A stretch of 64,000 bases of DNA from Hyaloscypha bicolor E (lineage: Eukaryota > Ascomycota > Leotiomycetes > Helotiales > Hyaloscyphaceae). Below the pieces are notes generated by a model. The model searched no databases. It was not told where the DNA came from and saw only the letters and a list, made by a program, of their open reading frames with translations. A program made the translations under genes and the position numbers. This document shows, one piece after another, positions 28,190-39,159 of the stretch (the stretch's first letter is position 1; each line of letters starts with the position of its first letter). The stretch spans positions 806,001 through 870,000 of the forward strand of contig NW_020194628.1 in NCBI RefSeq assembly GCF_002865645.1, read 5' to 3'.

Positions 28190-28711
28190 TTTATATATTA
28201 TAATAAGGTATTTTCTAGAAAGCGGTTTTTGTAAAGCTTTTTATATATTATAAATAAATTATTTCTCTAGAAAAATATTTTTTAAAAAGCTTTTTATATA
28301 TTATATATAAAGAGCTTTCTAGAAATAGTTTATTATAATATATAAAGAGCTTTTTAAGAAAAAAAGAAAAAAGAAAAAAGGCTTTTAAATAATACTTTAA
28401 AAAACTATTTACTAAATAAAAGCTAGAGTATTTTGGATAATTATAGAGCCTTATATATATTCTTTTAAGATATATTTTACTAAATTTATATTATTTTTCT
28501 CTTTTTTATATCTTTTCTTTAGGGAATAGCTTGCTATAATATATAAAGAATTCTCTGAAAAATAGCTTTCTAAAGAATAATTTCCTGGAAAATAGCTTTT
28601 TAAAAGCAGTTTCTTAAAGAAATAGCTTACTATAATATATAAAGAGCTCTCTAGAAAAGAAAAAGGACAGCTATTTAAAAATAGCTTATTATAATATATA
28701 AAGAGCTTTCT
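28190..28711. repeat. Cluster of short inverted/direct repeats
   Basis: At least seven copies of a roughly 27-bp motif, (AGCTTA)CTATAATATATAAAGAGCTTT, occur in about 520 bp. Reverse-oriented copies lie near 28,191, 28,233 and 28,287, and forward copies near 28,300, 28,331, 28,527, 28,623 and 28,682. The 28,287/28,300 pair makes a near-palindrome. Spacing is irregular (about 30-200 bp), so it is not a simple tandem array. It stops about 90 bp before the composition boundary at 28,800. Confidence 0.75.
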
Positions 28712-28799
28712 TAAAAAGAGAGAGATACGGAAAGAAGAGAGAAGTAGCTTCTTATAGGGCAGTTTATTAGAAGATATAAAGAGTACTTTATTAATAGTA

Positions 28800-29214
28800 A
28801 GTACGAGTCTAAGTATAATTTCAGCGCAATTCTATACCTAATTTTAAGTAGCATGCAATTCGTGGTTTTTGACTTCGCGGTTTTTGCGGTTTTTGCGATT
28901 TTGATGGTTTAATGCTCTGCAGTATTGCAGTTTGACTACTTACCGCCTAAAATCCTGCCCTACCCTGAATTTCCTGTTAAACATTGGCTTTCCGATCACA
29001 CATCAATGGTCATAAAAACAAATTTGAAGCACCAACTCCTAAAATGAACACTTGAATCTTATTTTCTACATGAAGTTCAAAGGAGAAGTTCGGCTGGGCT
29101 ACCTGGCACACCCCTAGGATAAAGTATTGGTGTATAGTCAAATACTGCTTCCAATCCAGGATCTTGCCCGCTGTTACTTTATGACGATCTTAACCTCTTG
29201 GCTTTCAAACGCCC
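28800..29214. other. Transition to normal composition
   Basis: Base composition changes here from AT-rich repeat to ordinary genic DNA. No gene or RNA was recognised. A short (GC)GGTTTTTG repeat lies at about 28,863-28,900. Confidence 0.5.
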
Positions 29215-29996
29215 CTAATCCGGTATCGCATCTCTAACCCACTTCTCAATATTCGCTCGCTCCTCCTCTCCAAAGTCCACCTTCCACTTCCTCACCTCGT
29301 CATCAAGCACAAGTCCTTTCGAAGTCTTCCCCTCTACAATCCTAGTCGAGTTTGGAATGGTAGACAACATCCTCCTTTCCGCATTCCACATCTTATCCAT
29401 TTCTTCTTTGCTCTTCGGATTCCACGAAAATTTTCAATTTCGCTGGATCAAGACCGATGATCTTGGCATACCTCAGCACGACGTCAGGCTCAAGCATGAT
29501 GTCGTCTGCATCAGGGACGATTGGCCAAGCGACATCTGAGTCCTTCTCTTCGGATTTTGCAAATTGTTGTGCACACCAATCGTGCAGTGTCCACGTCCAG
29601 TGCATCATCATCACAAGAGCCAGTAGCTTTGCGTCGTTCTTCACATTGTCTTGCCCTTCGTTTCCACAAATGTCCTGTAATTCGAAGGGATGACTAATGC
29701 TGGAGGACGAATTAGAAAGGTTGGGAACCAAATCTTCAAGAGCTCGTTAGGAAGGATAACTTTGTTGAACGGAGGATATGCCTGCCCCACATCCGGCTTC
29801 ATCGTCCAAGGCGTCTCATCCACGCTATCTTCTCCGCAAACGAACCTCGTCTCACCGACGGGCTCAGCAATCCAGTTCACAAGCTCTTTCACGAAAATAT
29901 CCTTTCGATGCGCTTCAGCACTCTCGATGTGTGCTTGAAGAGCATCGAATGAAATCTGGTCGCAGTCCCGAATCTGCTTCCTTTCATCTAGTGTCC
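29215..29996 (-). pseudogene. Sulfotransferase-like P-loop protein, frameshifted C-terminal remnant
   Basis: Minus-strand frames together encode the C-terminal two-thirds of a fungal protein family annotated as P-loop/sulfotransferase-like. Recognisable segments are KELVNWIAEPVGETRF, LPNELLKIWFPTFLIR, WPIVPDADDIM and DPAKLK, then the C-terminal ERRML...EGKTS and EKWVRDAIPD. Two frame changes break it: one at about 29,658-29,670 (after FVET) and one at about 29,425, where an extra A in a run shifts KFSWNP out of frame. The upstream frame opens after a TAG near 29,997, and the family's N-terminal P-loop is absent. Family assignment is from remembered conservation, not a search. Confidence 0.6.
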
Positions 29997-30310
29997 ACTA
30001 GTTGAGATGCCTGGCTGTAGTCTTGGGTCGTGTAAATGGAGCGAGATGGTGGTCATGAAGCAATAACCACCTCATTCATTTGGTAGGTACTGGGATGGTT
30101 GATTGGTCCTCCAATAAGAGGATCTTTACTAGAAGGTTGGAAGCGGTGCAGGGCAAGGCTAGCAGGTAGAATTTACGAGGGGCGGTAGAAGTGGCAATCT
30201 ACTCTGCAAGCTCAAATGGAAATAGAAAACTCAGAAGCTGTCGGGTGTGACTTTTAGGAGTTGATCAGGACGAATTCTTCAGAACATATAGCCGAAGGTA
30301 GGACTCTCAC
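29997..30310. other. Intergenic, nothing seen
   Basis: No credible open frame on either strand and no repeat recognised. Confidence 0.5.
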
Positions 30311-31262
30311 CTGATATCAGATATCCGGTTTAGGAAGGCCATGCACCCACTTATGAGGCTACTCAAGGTTAATCGAAGCTTTGTCATGGAATTATTCGAG
30401 TTCACTGCCAATTCTTTGGATGCGGGATTAACTTGCATGAGATTATATGTAAGAACCAAGCGGCACCCCCGGAAAGCACGAGCTTGGTTTCTTGGTTGAT
30501 AACGGAGAACCTAATATAGGTCGTTAGCTGGGTCTCGCTCCTGAAGTGCACGTAGGGCGCACCATGCGAGGTATGACAAATCAGTTTGAGAGAATTTAGA
30601 AGCGTCGAGTATTTTCGTCTTTCCGGTATGTATGAGTTTGACTTCACCTCCTTCATGTTTGGATGGTAGGACGATAGCAAGCGTAGCGAACATGCTTTCA
30701 GCCTTTTCGGAACTTGAAAAGACCGTTAGCTTGAGGTGGGATGGAGCGAAATCGAGGCCAAGACTCACTCTTGATGCTGCTTGAATATTGGTCCTTCGTC
30801 GTAAAGCAACTTCTTGTACAGTTCTGCTGAGACGCCATCGCGAGTAGCATCAACGCCCAAACATGCGCTAACCTCAGCGACGATGGAATCCAAGAAAACC
30901 TTCCAAACAGAATTTATAATATCAAAGTCACTAAGTAAAAACCCCAACATCACTCCAACCTCCTCGCCGACGATAATTTGTTACCTTTGCCAAATGGAGC
31001 TGTATGGCTGGCAGCAACGATGAGTTGAACATCTCGTTCTGCTACCGGGAGGCCAATTTCTGCGCCGCCCTTCGGATAGAGGCCGGGGTTTGTAGGGTTT
31101 GAGAAGTGTCCGAACAAGGCGAACGAGCCGCTGTTTTGGATGTTGGAGATGCATTTATCGAGAGTAGCGGGGAGCTCCTTCGAGGTGGGGACTCCGAGTC
31201 GGGGCGTGAGCTCGAGGGCGGACTCGGATCTTCCTCGAATTCACGCATCTTGTTGCTGCACA
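30310..31262 (-). pseudogene. 2OG-Fe(II) oxygenase-like protein, broken
   Basis: The minus-strand pieces match a fungal prolyl-4-hydroxylase/2OG-Fe(II) oxygenase-like family. They read NSGSFALFGHFSNP.NPGLYPKGG near 31,110, AASHTAPFGKG near 31,000, VSAELYKKLLYDEGP near 30,810, then FKQHQDSEKAESMFATLAI across a clean intron (about 30,713-30,768, branch GCTAAC). A second intron of about 54 bp ends near 30,515 and restores AWFSVINQETKLVLSG. Frameshifts occur near 30,985 (after GKG) and near 30,470, where five G's stand where three restore CRLVLTYNLMQVNPASKEL. The distal iron-ligand His expected in the DV.HE motif reads as Gln. Disabled reading frame plus ligand loss indicates a pseudogene. Confidence 0.65.
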
Positions 31263-31758
31263 AATTGGTTATCACTGAAAGGTTGGTTTGACTGTGTCGA
31301 GGATGGGTGGTTTCAGAGAGACTCAGTTCGAGTAGCATTGTGGAAAGCGCGTGTTGGAAACAAAGCCACCTGCATAGCGTCGGAAGGAAGGAACGAAGGG
31401 ACCGACGTTCCAATTCAGCGGAGATGGAAGCTCTTGCTGTGCTTATTTCCCGTCAAAAATGCCATTCTCTCCCTCATTGAGTAGAATTGCCCTTTTTTCG
31501 AACTCGAGTATTTACTTGGACCAAACGGAAGGCGAGAAAATGCAGAAGCGAGGATTTTCAGGGGCGTGGTGGAGAAGTCAACAACAGGGCTATGACTTTG
31601 AAGAATCTCTCACCACATCCAGTAAGATCTGAACATTCCAGCTTGTCTCTGCCATTTGGCTCGCTTGAAATTTTTGGATCTGCATTAGAATTTAAAGCTA
31701 ACACTTGAGCAAATTATTAATGCCCTATAACCTTTCCCCAAAGGATCAAAGATCGCCC
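31263..31758. other. Intergenic, nothing firm
   Basis: Overlapping open frames on both strands (for example minus 31,042-31,413) are shadows of the decayed oxygenase and lack family features. No RNA gene or repeat was found. Confidence 0.4.
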
Positions 31759-33565
31759 TCACAGCGGCTTTTGCTTACTATGCGGACCGAAAGGCTTCAC
31801 CTGCCTCTCCTTAACCGCCTTCTCCCTCTTCCACTCCCTCATCCAGTGCTCCACAAACTTAATCTCCTGACCCTGGACACCCGTGATCGTCTTTGGGGGC
31901 AAACTCGCCGTCGTCTCATTCGGAAACAGTCCGTTCTCATCCCAATGATGCACCGCGCCTTCAATCAGAAGAAACGGCTCTTCAACCGTACTGGTCCTGT
32001 TCTTCGCCGTGCTGTTGAACGGGCTTGCGTGAGGCGTGGCAGGGCGCCAGGGATCCCATTCTCCGTCAACAATGGCTAAGCGCGGGTATGAGATGCCGAA
32101 ACCGCCGTACTTGTTGATTGCATCCACATTGGCAGGAGTGGTGATGTTGAATGCGTATTTGCAGATCAAAGATTCGAACGCGAGGTCGTTGGTGCGAGAG
32201 ATTAGTGGGAGTTGGTTCGCAGGGACGCCGGACCCGGTTTGAAGGTAGCCCCATTGCGTGCAGAATTGGTACGGCCAGGAGCGCCACGTCGCAGTGATGT
32301 CGTCTCTAGCGTAGTTATCGGGATTATAGCTGTTCCAGCAGTTGTCCTGGTCAGGGTCTGTGCAGTTGCTGACGACGTTTTCGTAGAGCCAGCCGATCCA
32401 GTTTAGGAAGGGCGTTGTAAGGGAGCTGACTTCGCTGCTGTAGCCGCCTTTCTTGAGGAGGTCTTCGACGGTGGGTTTGAGGCCCTCTGTGTAGCAGTAG
32501 ACGACGGAGGTATTTTTGATGGTATTGCACCAGTCGTCCCAGGTAGGATCATTGAGTGCTGGGTCCCAGTTCTTTCCTTGCCATGAGTCGAGCCCGCTTG
32601 CAAGAACCTGAGCAAAGTCGGCGTCATGAGTGACATTTACGAGGCCCCAGGCACGCTTCAGCTCTGCGGTCGTGGCTGGATCCTTCAAGCTGATCAAAAT
32701 GTTGTCAACCACATGGGTGATCTTCTGTGTATATTCAATGCATGTCTTGTCAGCATAGAAGCGAATAGGCTCAAAGTATGCCCAGTAGTCCCAGATAGCT
32801 TCCGTGACTCCACTCGATGAGATGGTTCCTGGTATCGTCAGTTTCCTTGCGTCCAATTTCTAGGTAAGACATACCCCAGAAAACGTCAGGATACAACTTC
32901 CTCAAAAACGCATTAAAAGCCCCAGCATAACTCCCCCCATACCCAATATACGCCGTATTCGGCGCCGTCAGATCCAAATGCTCTAGCCCATGAAACTTCA
33001 CATTTTGCGCAAAGAACACCTCATCAGCCAACGCCTGATCCGTAGTCAAGAACCTCATATTCTCTGTCGTCAAATCCGGGACCGGGAAACTAGTTCCATA
33101 GTATCTATGCTCGAGCACGACGGCAATGCCATGTGTATGTTGTGCCAGCTGGTGCAGCAGTCCCTTCTGCAGAAACCCCAGACGATCTTCACCGGACGTT
33201 TCTCCAGATTGGAGCACGATGACAGGTCCACCGTCTTTATAGAATTGCGCATCAAACCAGTAGCGGAGATTGAAGCGTCCATGGACGTGTGGCTCGTAGA
33301 GGGAATCGTTGAAGAAGTGGTCAATTGGCACTGAGAGGTTGTAGGCGGGGTAGAGGAGGGAGGGATCTGTGTCGTCTCTTCGAAGCAGCTCGTGGCGTGG
33401 GAATGTTGTTCTCTAAAACCATTATTAGAATTTGAACTGCCTTGGAGGAAGGTAGGAAGCGTAACGTACCCGTACCCTGCGCTCAACAGCAGCATTTAAC
33501 CGCGTTGCAGCAAACGACGCGCCAACCAGGCCAAGCAGCGCACACAATGCGCTGGGCTTGACCAT
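31759..33565 (-). CDS. Secreted S28 serine carboxypeptidase (prolyl/Pro-X type)
   Basis: Three exons (33,470-33,565; 32,875-33,412; 31,759-32,828) give a 567-aa protein. The introns are 57 bp (GTACGT...TTTTAG) and 46 bp (GTATGT...ACCAG, branch CTGAC). The start at 33,565 opens a signal peptide (MVKPSALCALLGLVGASFAA). The S28 nucleophile motif GGSYAG carries Ser at about residue 193. The catalytic Asp is in VDGEWDPW (about residue 470) and the His in EGAVHHWDE (about residue 505/506). FWGTISSSGVTEA after the second splice is typical of the family, as is the length. The enzyme should remove residues after proline or act as an exo-tripeptidase outside the cell; which of these is not decidable. 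Several N-x-S/T sites fit a secreted glycoprotein. All catalytic residues are present, and the gene looks intact between decayed neighbours. Confidence 0.9.
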
Positions 33566-34038
33566 GTTATAGAGCTTCCTCCTTGATTCCTGATTGAACG
33601 AGAGACTGAACCCAGCAGATTCTACAACTCGTCAGCCATTTCGTCTAATACCACCATCGTCGCATCATCGGGCCCTTGCAGCTCGTTGAACGTGAAGTGT
33701 GCCCAGCTCATTCCCGAGGCAAACAAACGCAAGGAAAGGTTTCACTCACATTATTGTCCAAGCTCACAATCCACAAATTGTTGTTCCAAGCTGCCTTCCA
33801 GCTTATATACCTCCCATCGGCGCCATCCTGAACTTACTCTGTTTGTTCCCCGCCCCCAGAAGTAGAAGGTGTGAAGTGTGTTGTGGTGCCTTGATCCGGC
33901 AGTTGGTTTATCGTTTACAGGGATCCGCGTCGGGGACCTGCTGATTCGGGACTGGGGGCCCCAGTACGTATTACTCCGTAAGCAAATTAACGCTCTGGGA
34001 TCGGCAGGCCCAGCCCTGCAGGCAAGATTGGCGGAAGT
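33566..34038. other. Upstream region of the S28 peptidase
   Basis: This stretch carries the promoter side of the peptidase gene. No motif could be assigned with confidence. Plus-strand frames at 33,699-34,075 have no coding character. Confidence 0.4.
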
Positions 34039-34686
34039 TTATCTTGACCCTTGCGAGGCGCGTCCTTCGTTCTGAACATGGAGGGGATTGCGGGCGACAG
34101 ACTGGACCTCGCCCGCTTCTGTAAATTCTATTTCAGAGAGCGAGCTTTCGTCAAGAGACTTGACGCTTGATGAAGACGAGGTACGGGTAAGTGGTGGGAG
34201 GAAAGCAGTGTCTCTCGGACGTGGACGCGGACGCAAGTCCTCCAGCATCTGGTCCTGCACTTCTCGGGGACGACCCAGGTACAGGGGCCACAAATGGTCT
34301 TTTTGCTGGGTGACAAATGTTCGGCCGTTAATACCACTACGTCGGACACCCGCTGGCGGTGGACTCATGAGAGGCTCTGCCCGAGCTAGCTGCGAGGAGG
34401 TTCCTCGTTGTGGTGCCATTCGGCGGAGAGGGGGAACACTAACGGAAGGAGAATTGAAAGGTCGAAGTGAGGGAATTGGCCGAGACTCTGGCGGAGGTGC
34501 TCGCATCAAGCTTCCCAGGTGTTGGATGTAACCAGCGATGCCCGTGGCAGGAGTACGAAGGGTGGCTGAAGGTGCAGGAGTGTGGCTCATACCAAGTGGT
34601 CCAGCAGAAGTTACTCGTTGGTTAGGAGGCCCCGTAAGCTCTCCGAACTCCTTACCGCGTTGCTGGGAGGGAGTCTTGTCTGCCAT
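34039..34686 (-). CDS. Hypothetical proline/serine-rich protein
   Basis: A 215-aa open frame begins MADKTPSQQRGKEFG at 34,686 with a favourable start context (CAACCATGG). It is rich in Pro, Ser and Arg with low complexity (RPRPRPRD, TRTSSSSSVKSLDESSLSEIE) and probably largely disordered. It has no signal peptide, transmembrane segment or known domain. The same frame stays open upstream to a 3' splice-like CTCCTAG at about 34,810 and reads sensibly (NTTNLKVFGTSTVDTTEINP), so an upstream exon may exist and the true start may lie further 5'. Function unknown. Confidence 0.5.
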   Translation of the reverse strand: MADKTPSQQRGKEFGELTGPPNQRVTSAGPLGMSHTPAPSATLRTPATGIAGYIQHLGSLMRAPPPESRPIPSLRPFNSPSVSVPPLRRMAPQRGTSSQLARAEPLMSPPPAGVRRSGINGRTFVTQQKDHLWPLYLGRPREVQDQMLEDLRPRPRPRDTAFLPPLTRTSSSSSVKSLDESSLSEIEFTEAGEVQSVARNPLHVQNEGRASQGSR

Positions 34687-34809
34687 GGTTGCAAGGCCAG
34701 TTTTGGGAATGTCGAAGCTAAAGTTGATGTCCTGGTTTTGTGGATTGATCTCCGTTGTGTCGACGGTCGAGGTACCAAATACCTTGAGATTGGTGGTGTT
34801 GAGGTTGGG

Positions 34810-36219
34810 CTAGGAGCCTGCGACAACGAAGTTCCTCTTGAGAGCTGAGAATGCGAAGTCTCTTGTGATGGCACTCAAGAAGGGAAGAGTTTGGTGTTGG
34901 CGTGCAGGGAAAGAAAAATCGATGGCGACCCTAGATCGCCATCGGCTCCGAGTCGGGTTGTTGACATTGCCTTAGCGCGAATCTGAAATTTTATTGGCCT
35001 CTTCAAGCAGCAATTGAGACTCCGATACAGGCGGGGCCGTTAGATGGGAAATCAGTCCTTCCTTTTGGAAACACCGAGCCGGTGCAGGCAAGACATCCTC
35101 AATCCTCATAAGCATAAAGAGAAGTCTGTTTAAAACGTCTGAGAAGTTGGAATGGCACCTCGCAAGAGAATTTGTATTTCTCCCCTAAGTTGATCTATCA
35201 CTATTACACTGACTCTACATTGCAACTTGTTCGGAAGTACACAAATAGCTGGCAAGTGCAGTAGCAAAACCACAGGGATTCCTTGCAACGCGTACGACGC
35301 TTTGGCTCTCAGTGTTGACAATGCATTGAAAGTTCCTTTTCGGCTCAACCTATCAATACCATCGTTCTACCCATCTTGACAGATTTACTTGCTACAAAGG
35401 TAGATCCTTTGCCGTAAGAACGTTAAGTCCTGGTAAAATCGTGTCACTAGGTCGCTTATCAACATTCCGTTTTGGGAATCTCCCTGGAGATGGCAGCATT
35501 TACTTCTCTTGAGCCTTCTGCTGCACAAAAAGACGAGAAGTGCTCTGGCGATGGGTATTTGTGGCTTGGTTTCACCAGGGTATGTAGATTGAAGTACTCC
35601 AAGCTCATCAAAATTCGATCGTTATAAGGCCTTTTCGAAACTTCTGCTTATTATATCATACCGCGTCAGATTTTTTCTGTACTCACTCTTGATCAGCTAA
35701 GAAAATACATTAAATAAGCGGGTAAGTAGCAAGAGAGCAGTTACGCACACGAGCCGTAGGCAGTTCGAGTTTTCAGCCAGTGAAGAAGCTGGGTTGTGGC
35801 GCAAGGGTCGGGGGAATTGAGTCGCTAGATTTCCAGACGAAGTTCAAGAGGCTAGTAGAAGGTTAGTGTTAGCCCAAAAACACAAGAGCAGATAAGAATG
35901 TTCAAGTGGTGGGAGGATGAAGGCTCGCGAGTCATCGAGGTTGACCTCGTCGAGGCAGGAGTGCGAGACAATATTCTAATTTGGGGAAGAGGCGGAAGAC
36001 TGGTCCGGTGCTCGTAGCATCTCAGTCACTTTGTGCTTCAATGTTGGATTTGTCATTCATGCGGAGGCCAGTTTGAAGTTTTGTCTCCGGGCATAATAGT
36101 CTTTCCGGCTTTTTTTCCTCCCAATCTCGTGCTGAGCAGCGAAGGGCAGAAACGCAGCCGGAAAAGAAGGGTTTACTATATATCAAAATCACAAAAATTA
36201 GCCTTCGTATGAGAGGGGG
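34810..36219. other. Intergenic, no gene resolved
   Basis: Composition is normal, but no frame longer than about 70 codons has coding character. If the protein at 34,039 has a 5' exon, it lies in the first 200 bp (a possible ATG near 34,970). Confidence 0.35.
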
Positions 36220-36914
36220 CTAGAGGAAGCATCTCTTTGCACAAAAACACTCTACTAGGGCATCCCTAATGGATGTCTTCGTCGTGCTGAGGTTGTAGTC
36301 TCCACCATTTATCCTTGCGTCCAGATCCTCCAACGGCTTCACTTTAAGCAGTATAATGCTGGCCCCGTAGGTGTCCTCCAGCCCTTCACACCACTCTGTT
36401 CCCAGTAGAGGTGTTTCTTCCCAATTCCTGCCTTCGTCCTCTTCTTGGACTATTTTGGTATTCGTGTCCTAGCTCGAGATCGGTTGCTTCGTTGTCTGCA
36501 GCACCATCATTCCGGTTCTCGAGAACGACTACCAGACTTGCTGGGAGGGAAGTTGTCAACTTTTCTGGGGAGTGGGGACACGGAAAGCTTGGGTGATGGG
36601 CAAGGTGCAGACTCCTTCGAGCAACCCTCTCGCCCAACTTTGCGGCAGGCCATTTTGGCTTCTTTGTATAACCTGAGGAAAACATCGAGAAGAATAAGAG
36701 GTAGGAGGGTACGATTAGCGCTGGGAGGAGGCGCAATGAGGACGAGGCATATTGGGTTGGTTGGCTGGGATTAAGGCCTGCACTTCGAGTCAGGTTCTTC
36801 TTGCGAATGTACACAGTGATTCGGGAAACTTACTAGATTTCGCCCATCCTTAGTCTCTGGAGTTTGACCAGGGACCTTGTTTGCGAAACTGCTGACGCGG
36901 TTGCCAAAGTCTTT
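36220..36914 (-). CDS. Probable multi-exon hypothetical gene, exons partly resolved
   Basis: Two minus-strand stretches look like exons. The 3' one (36,220-36,468, 83 codons with stop) follows a CTAG acceptor and contains EEDEGRNWEETPLLG and SIILLKVKPLEDLDARINGG. A 27-codon piece at 36,834-36,914 lies between a CTAG acceptor and a GTAAGT donor and contains KDFGNRVSSFANKVPG. A middle exon starts near 36,672 after TCCTCAG, but more than one frame is open there, so I could not fix its phase or 3' end. A longer unspliced frame at 36,386-36,814 overlaps and is probably spurious. Further 5' exons may lie up to about 37,760. The product was not recognised. Confidence 0.35.
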
Positions 36915-38694
36915 CTAGTTGCCAAAAGCACAGATATCTTCACGGAGACTGCGAGGCTGATTTATTTCATCTAGACAGAAAAGCCATGGAAGTCGGATTC
37001 CGCCGAGGAATATGTAACTACTTGTCTGCCGAATGAAACGGCCGTGAATATGAGCCGAGAAGCCCCTTTATCGAAGGGGTTCGAGCGTTACTCTGGGTGG
37101 CGAAGTCGAATAAGAGGATTCATTTAAGTTTCAGGCGGCTATTAGTTAAGAAGAACAGATATTGATTTGTTGGACGCTGTTTCAGAATAAGTAGGAAGCC
37201 CAAAACTACTACGATTAGATATTCTCATGAAAGAGACTGCAGTAGCTTGTAGTTCGTGTCCTGCGTCAATCGTACTCAGTAGTGATGCTTCGAAGCTGGC
37301 GGAGAGGAGGGGGGGGAGTAATGCTGGTTTGGTTTTGTGGTGATCTAAGGGCGAGGAAGAGGGGCACAACTTACGATGACGGTCCCTTGATGCAGAGGAT
37401 GCAAAAGACTCGAGATGCTTCCGCTACCTTCATGGTAGTTAGTTCGGACACTGTGGTTGTGCTGGAAGTGATTGTATGGAGAATGATTGTGCAGCAGGGG
37501 AAAGTGGAGGACTTGTGGAAATGGACAAGATTCCAGTCAAGAAGCTCGGAGGAATTTTAAACGTCGAAAAGGGGAAGATACTCACTGCAGTTGTGTTTCC
37601 AGGTCCCAATGTACATTGTTGTTGTGAAAAGAAGCAACCAATATGCTAGATGCATCACTGCAGAGAGATTGTCACCAGAACGGCAGTTGGCCTCTGGCAT
37701 CTTCCTTCGTACGCGAACCTCGACCCGATTGAAGAGCATTCGCAGACTCTTTGCCCTACCGTGTCTCTTTGAGCCAGTATGTAGATTGGAACAGTATCAA
37801 TGACCGATGTCGGAGTAGCATTCGGTGTAGAGGCTTTTCTGCAGGGCCTTTGTAAGAACGGAAACGGGAGGAGAGAGGGTCTGTCAGAAATGTTCCGTCA
37901 GTAAGATTGATTGCAAGTGACAATAGATGCAGTCTTCAAGAAGGGCTGACCCGGGATGGGAAACACATACTAGTTATTCAAATCGTTATTGCCTTGGCAG
38001 CTGCAGCAAGATTAGCCCCAGCGCTTCCTCCTCGCGGAAGCGATGCGTCTATAACTATCGAATTCTTGACCTAGGTCGTACGAGGCGTGGTGCTCGAGGT
38101 GCAAGAGTAAGGCCCGAGGAGCTTTGGTGTTGGCCTGTATTGTAATGGAAGAAAGAATTGTTGGGATGGTGCGGAGCTCTGGCGCGCTGTTGAATTAAGC
38201 AGAATTGCCTGTAACAGCTCAAGCATGGGTTCACTGACTTCGATGTGAAAGGAGACATATAAAAAAGGTTGGCTAGGTCATTTAAAATCACGTCTTGACA
38301 AATTGGCATACAAAGACGAGTTCTGACAGAAAAAAAAATCCGGAACGACACTGTCAACAAATAGCCTTCGCTTCGAGAGAACCCCTTTCGAGGCACGGGA
38401 TCACTTCGACACTTTACCAGAGCCTCATGCTGTCTGCCAAATTCAGAGAGTGGTTATTATGCTTCTTCTTCCCAAGCAAATAATCAAGAATGTGGACATC
38501 AGATACAATTGCTGTATGGATTATCTCTGGCCCTGTTGTGAAGATCACGTGATTCTCGCATGAACTCCGCAAGACGCAAATATCCACCCCGACAGTTTTC
38601 TAGAAACTCGCAACTTCACAACCTCTCAGACTTGAAAATTTCAACACCATCAGTTCAGTCCATTCTTGTCAAGCTCAAGGCAGAACACCAAACA
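36915..38694. other. Unresolved genic-looking interval
   Basis: Minus-strand segments with splice-like edges occur (for example one ending at a GTGAGT donor near 37,584), which suggests 5' exons of the preceding gene or a decayed gene. No continuous model could be built. The last 170 bp are the leader of the gene at 38,695. Confidence 0.3.
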
Positions 38695-39159
38695 ATGGCT
38701 CAACATGCCGAAAATGTCTTCACCTCCAGCTGGATAGAACCAGAACCTTCCTCAACCTCAATGTCTCAAGTCGATACCGATGAGCAAAGTTCAAGCCAAT
38801 CTCAGACCCAAAGCTCTGAGTCTGACAGCATGTCAGAGTACAGACCACCATGGAAGTGCTGCAGACCTCCCCAAAGCTTTCTTGAGCTATGGAAAAAGTC
38901 TCACCAAACAGTAAGTCAAAGCGCCTTTCACTTTCATGGAAACGCTAGGTTGTTAACGACGTCACAGACCTGGTACGAGCAATCAATTACAGTCTGTACT
39001 GCCGCTTCCAGCAACGGAAAACCTTGCAATCACAAGAAGTGTGACGACTGCCCATACTGGTCAATCGAATTGGGTGAAAAGAAGGCCAAGGAGTTGAATG
39101 CGGCAGAGAGGGAGAGGGAGCAAAGAATATGGATACCATGGAGACCAAAAAAGAAGTAG
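38695..39159 (+). CDS. Small Cys-rich hypothetical protein
   Basis: I place the start at 38,695 because AACAATGGC is a good context and the preceding CA-rich sequence looks like a fungal leader; the frame is open back to 38,560. A 57-bp intron (38,911-38,967; GTAAGT donor, GTTAAC branch, CACAG acceptor) is a multiple of three and reads through unspliced, so it is easy to miss. Spliced length is 135 aa. The protein has a Ser/Gln-rich N-terminal third, then ELWKKSHQTTWYEQSI, a Cys/His cluster C.....GKPCNHKKCDDCPYW that could bind zinc, and a basic C-terminus RIWIPWRPKKK. Family unknown. The next gene downstream also carries a CxxC pair. Confidence 0.55.
   Translation: MAQHAENVFTSSWIEPEPSSTSMSQVDTDEQSSSQSQTQSSESDSMSEYRPPWKCCRPPQSFLELWKKSHQTVSQSAFHFHGNARLLTTSQTWYEQSITVCTAASSNGKPCNHKKCDDCPYWSIELGEKKAKELNAAEREREQRIWIPWRPKKK

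Larger units (their letters stand above)
1..28800. repeat. AT-rich, RIP-like repeat block
   Basis: This block is extremely A+T rich, dominated by TpA, and has essentially no long open reading frame. Recognisable retrotransposon domains survive only as frames full of stop codons in which TGG/CAG/CAA-type codons look converted to TAG/TAA. That pattern is what repeat-induced point mutation (C to T at CpA in repeats) is known to leave in Pezizomycotina. Decay is uneven: element A is most degraded, E1 and E2 less, the solo LTR at 25,332 least of the LTRs, and the insert at 11,856-12,081 not at all. The right edge near 28,800 is abrupt, passing to normal composition within a few hundred bases. RIP is inferred from composition; dinucleotide indices were not computed. 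Confidence 0.9.

Noticed and set aside
31042..31413. 123-codon minus-strand frame
   Set aside because: It overlaps the 2OG oxygenase pseudogene in another frame; the family motifs are in the neighbouring frame.
34088..34531. 147-codon plus-strand frame
   Set aside because: It is antisense to the hypothetical gene at 34,039-34,686, whose start context and composition are better.
36386..36814. 142-codon unspliced minus-strand frame
   Set aside because: Flanking splice signals and better-looking coding in other frames suggest it crosses an intron of the multi-exon gene called at 36,220-36,914.
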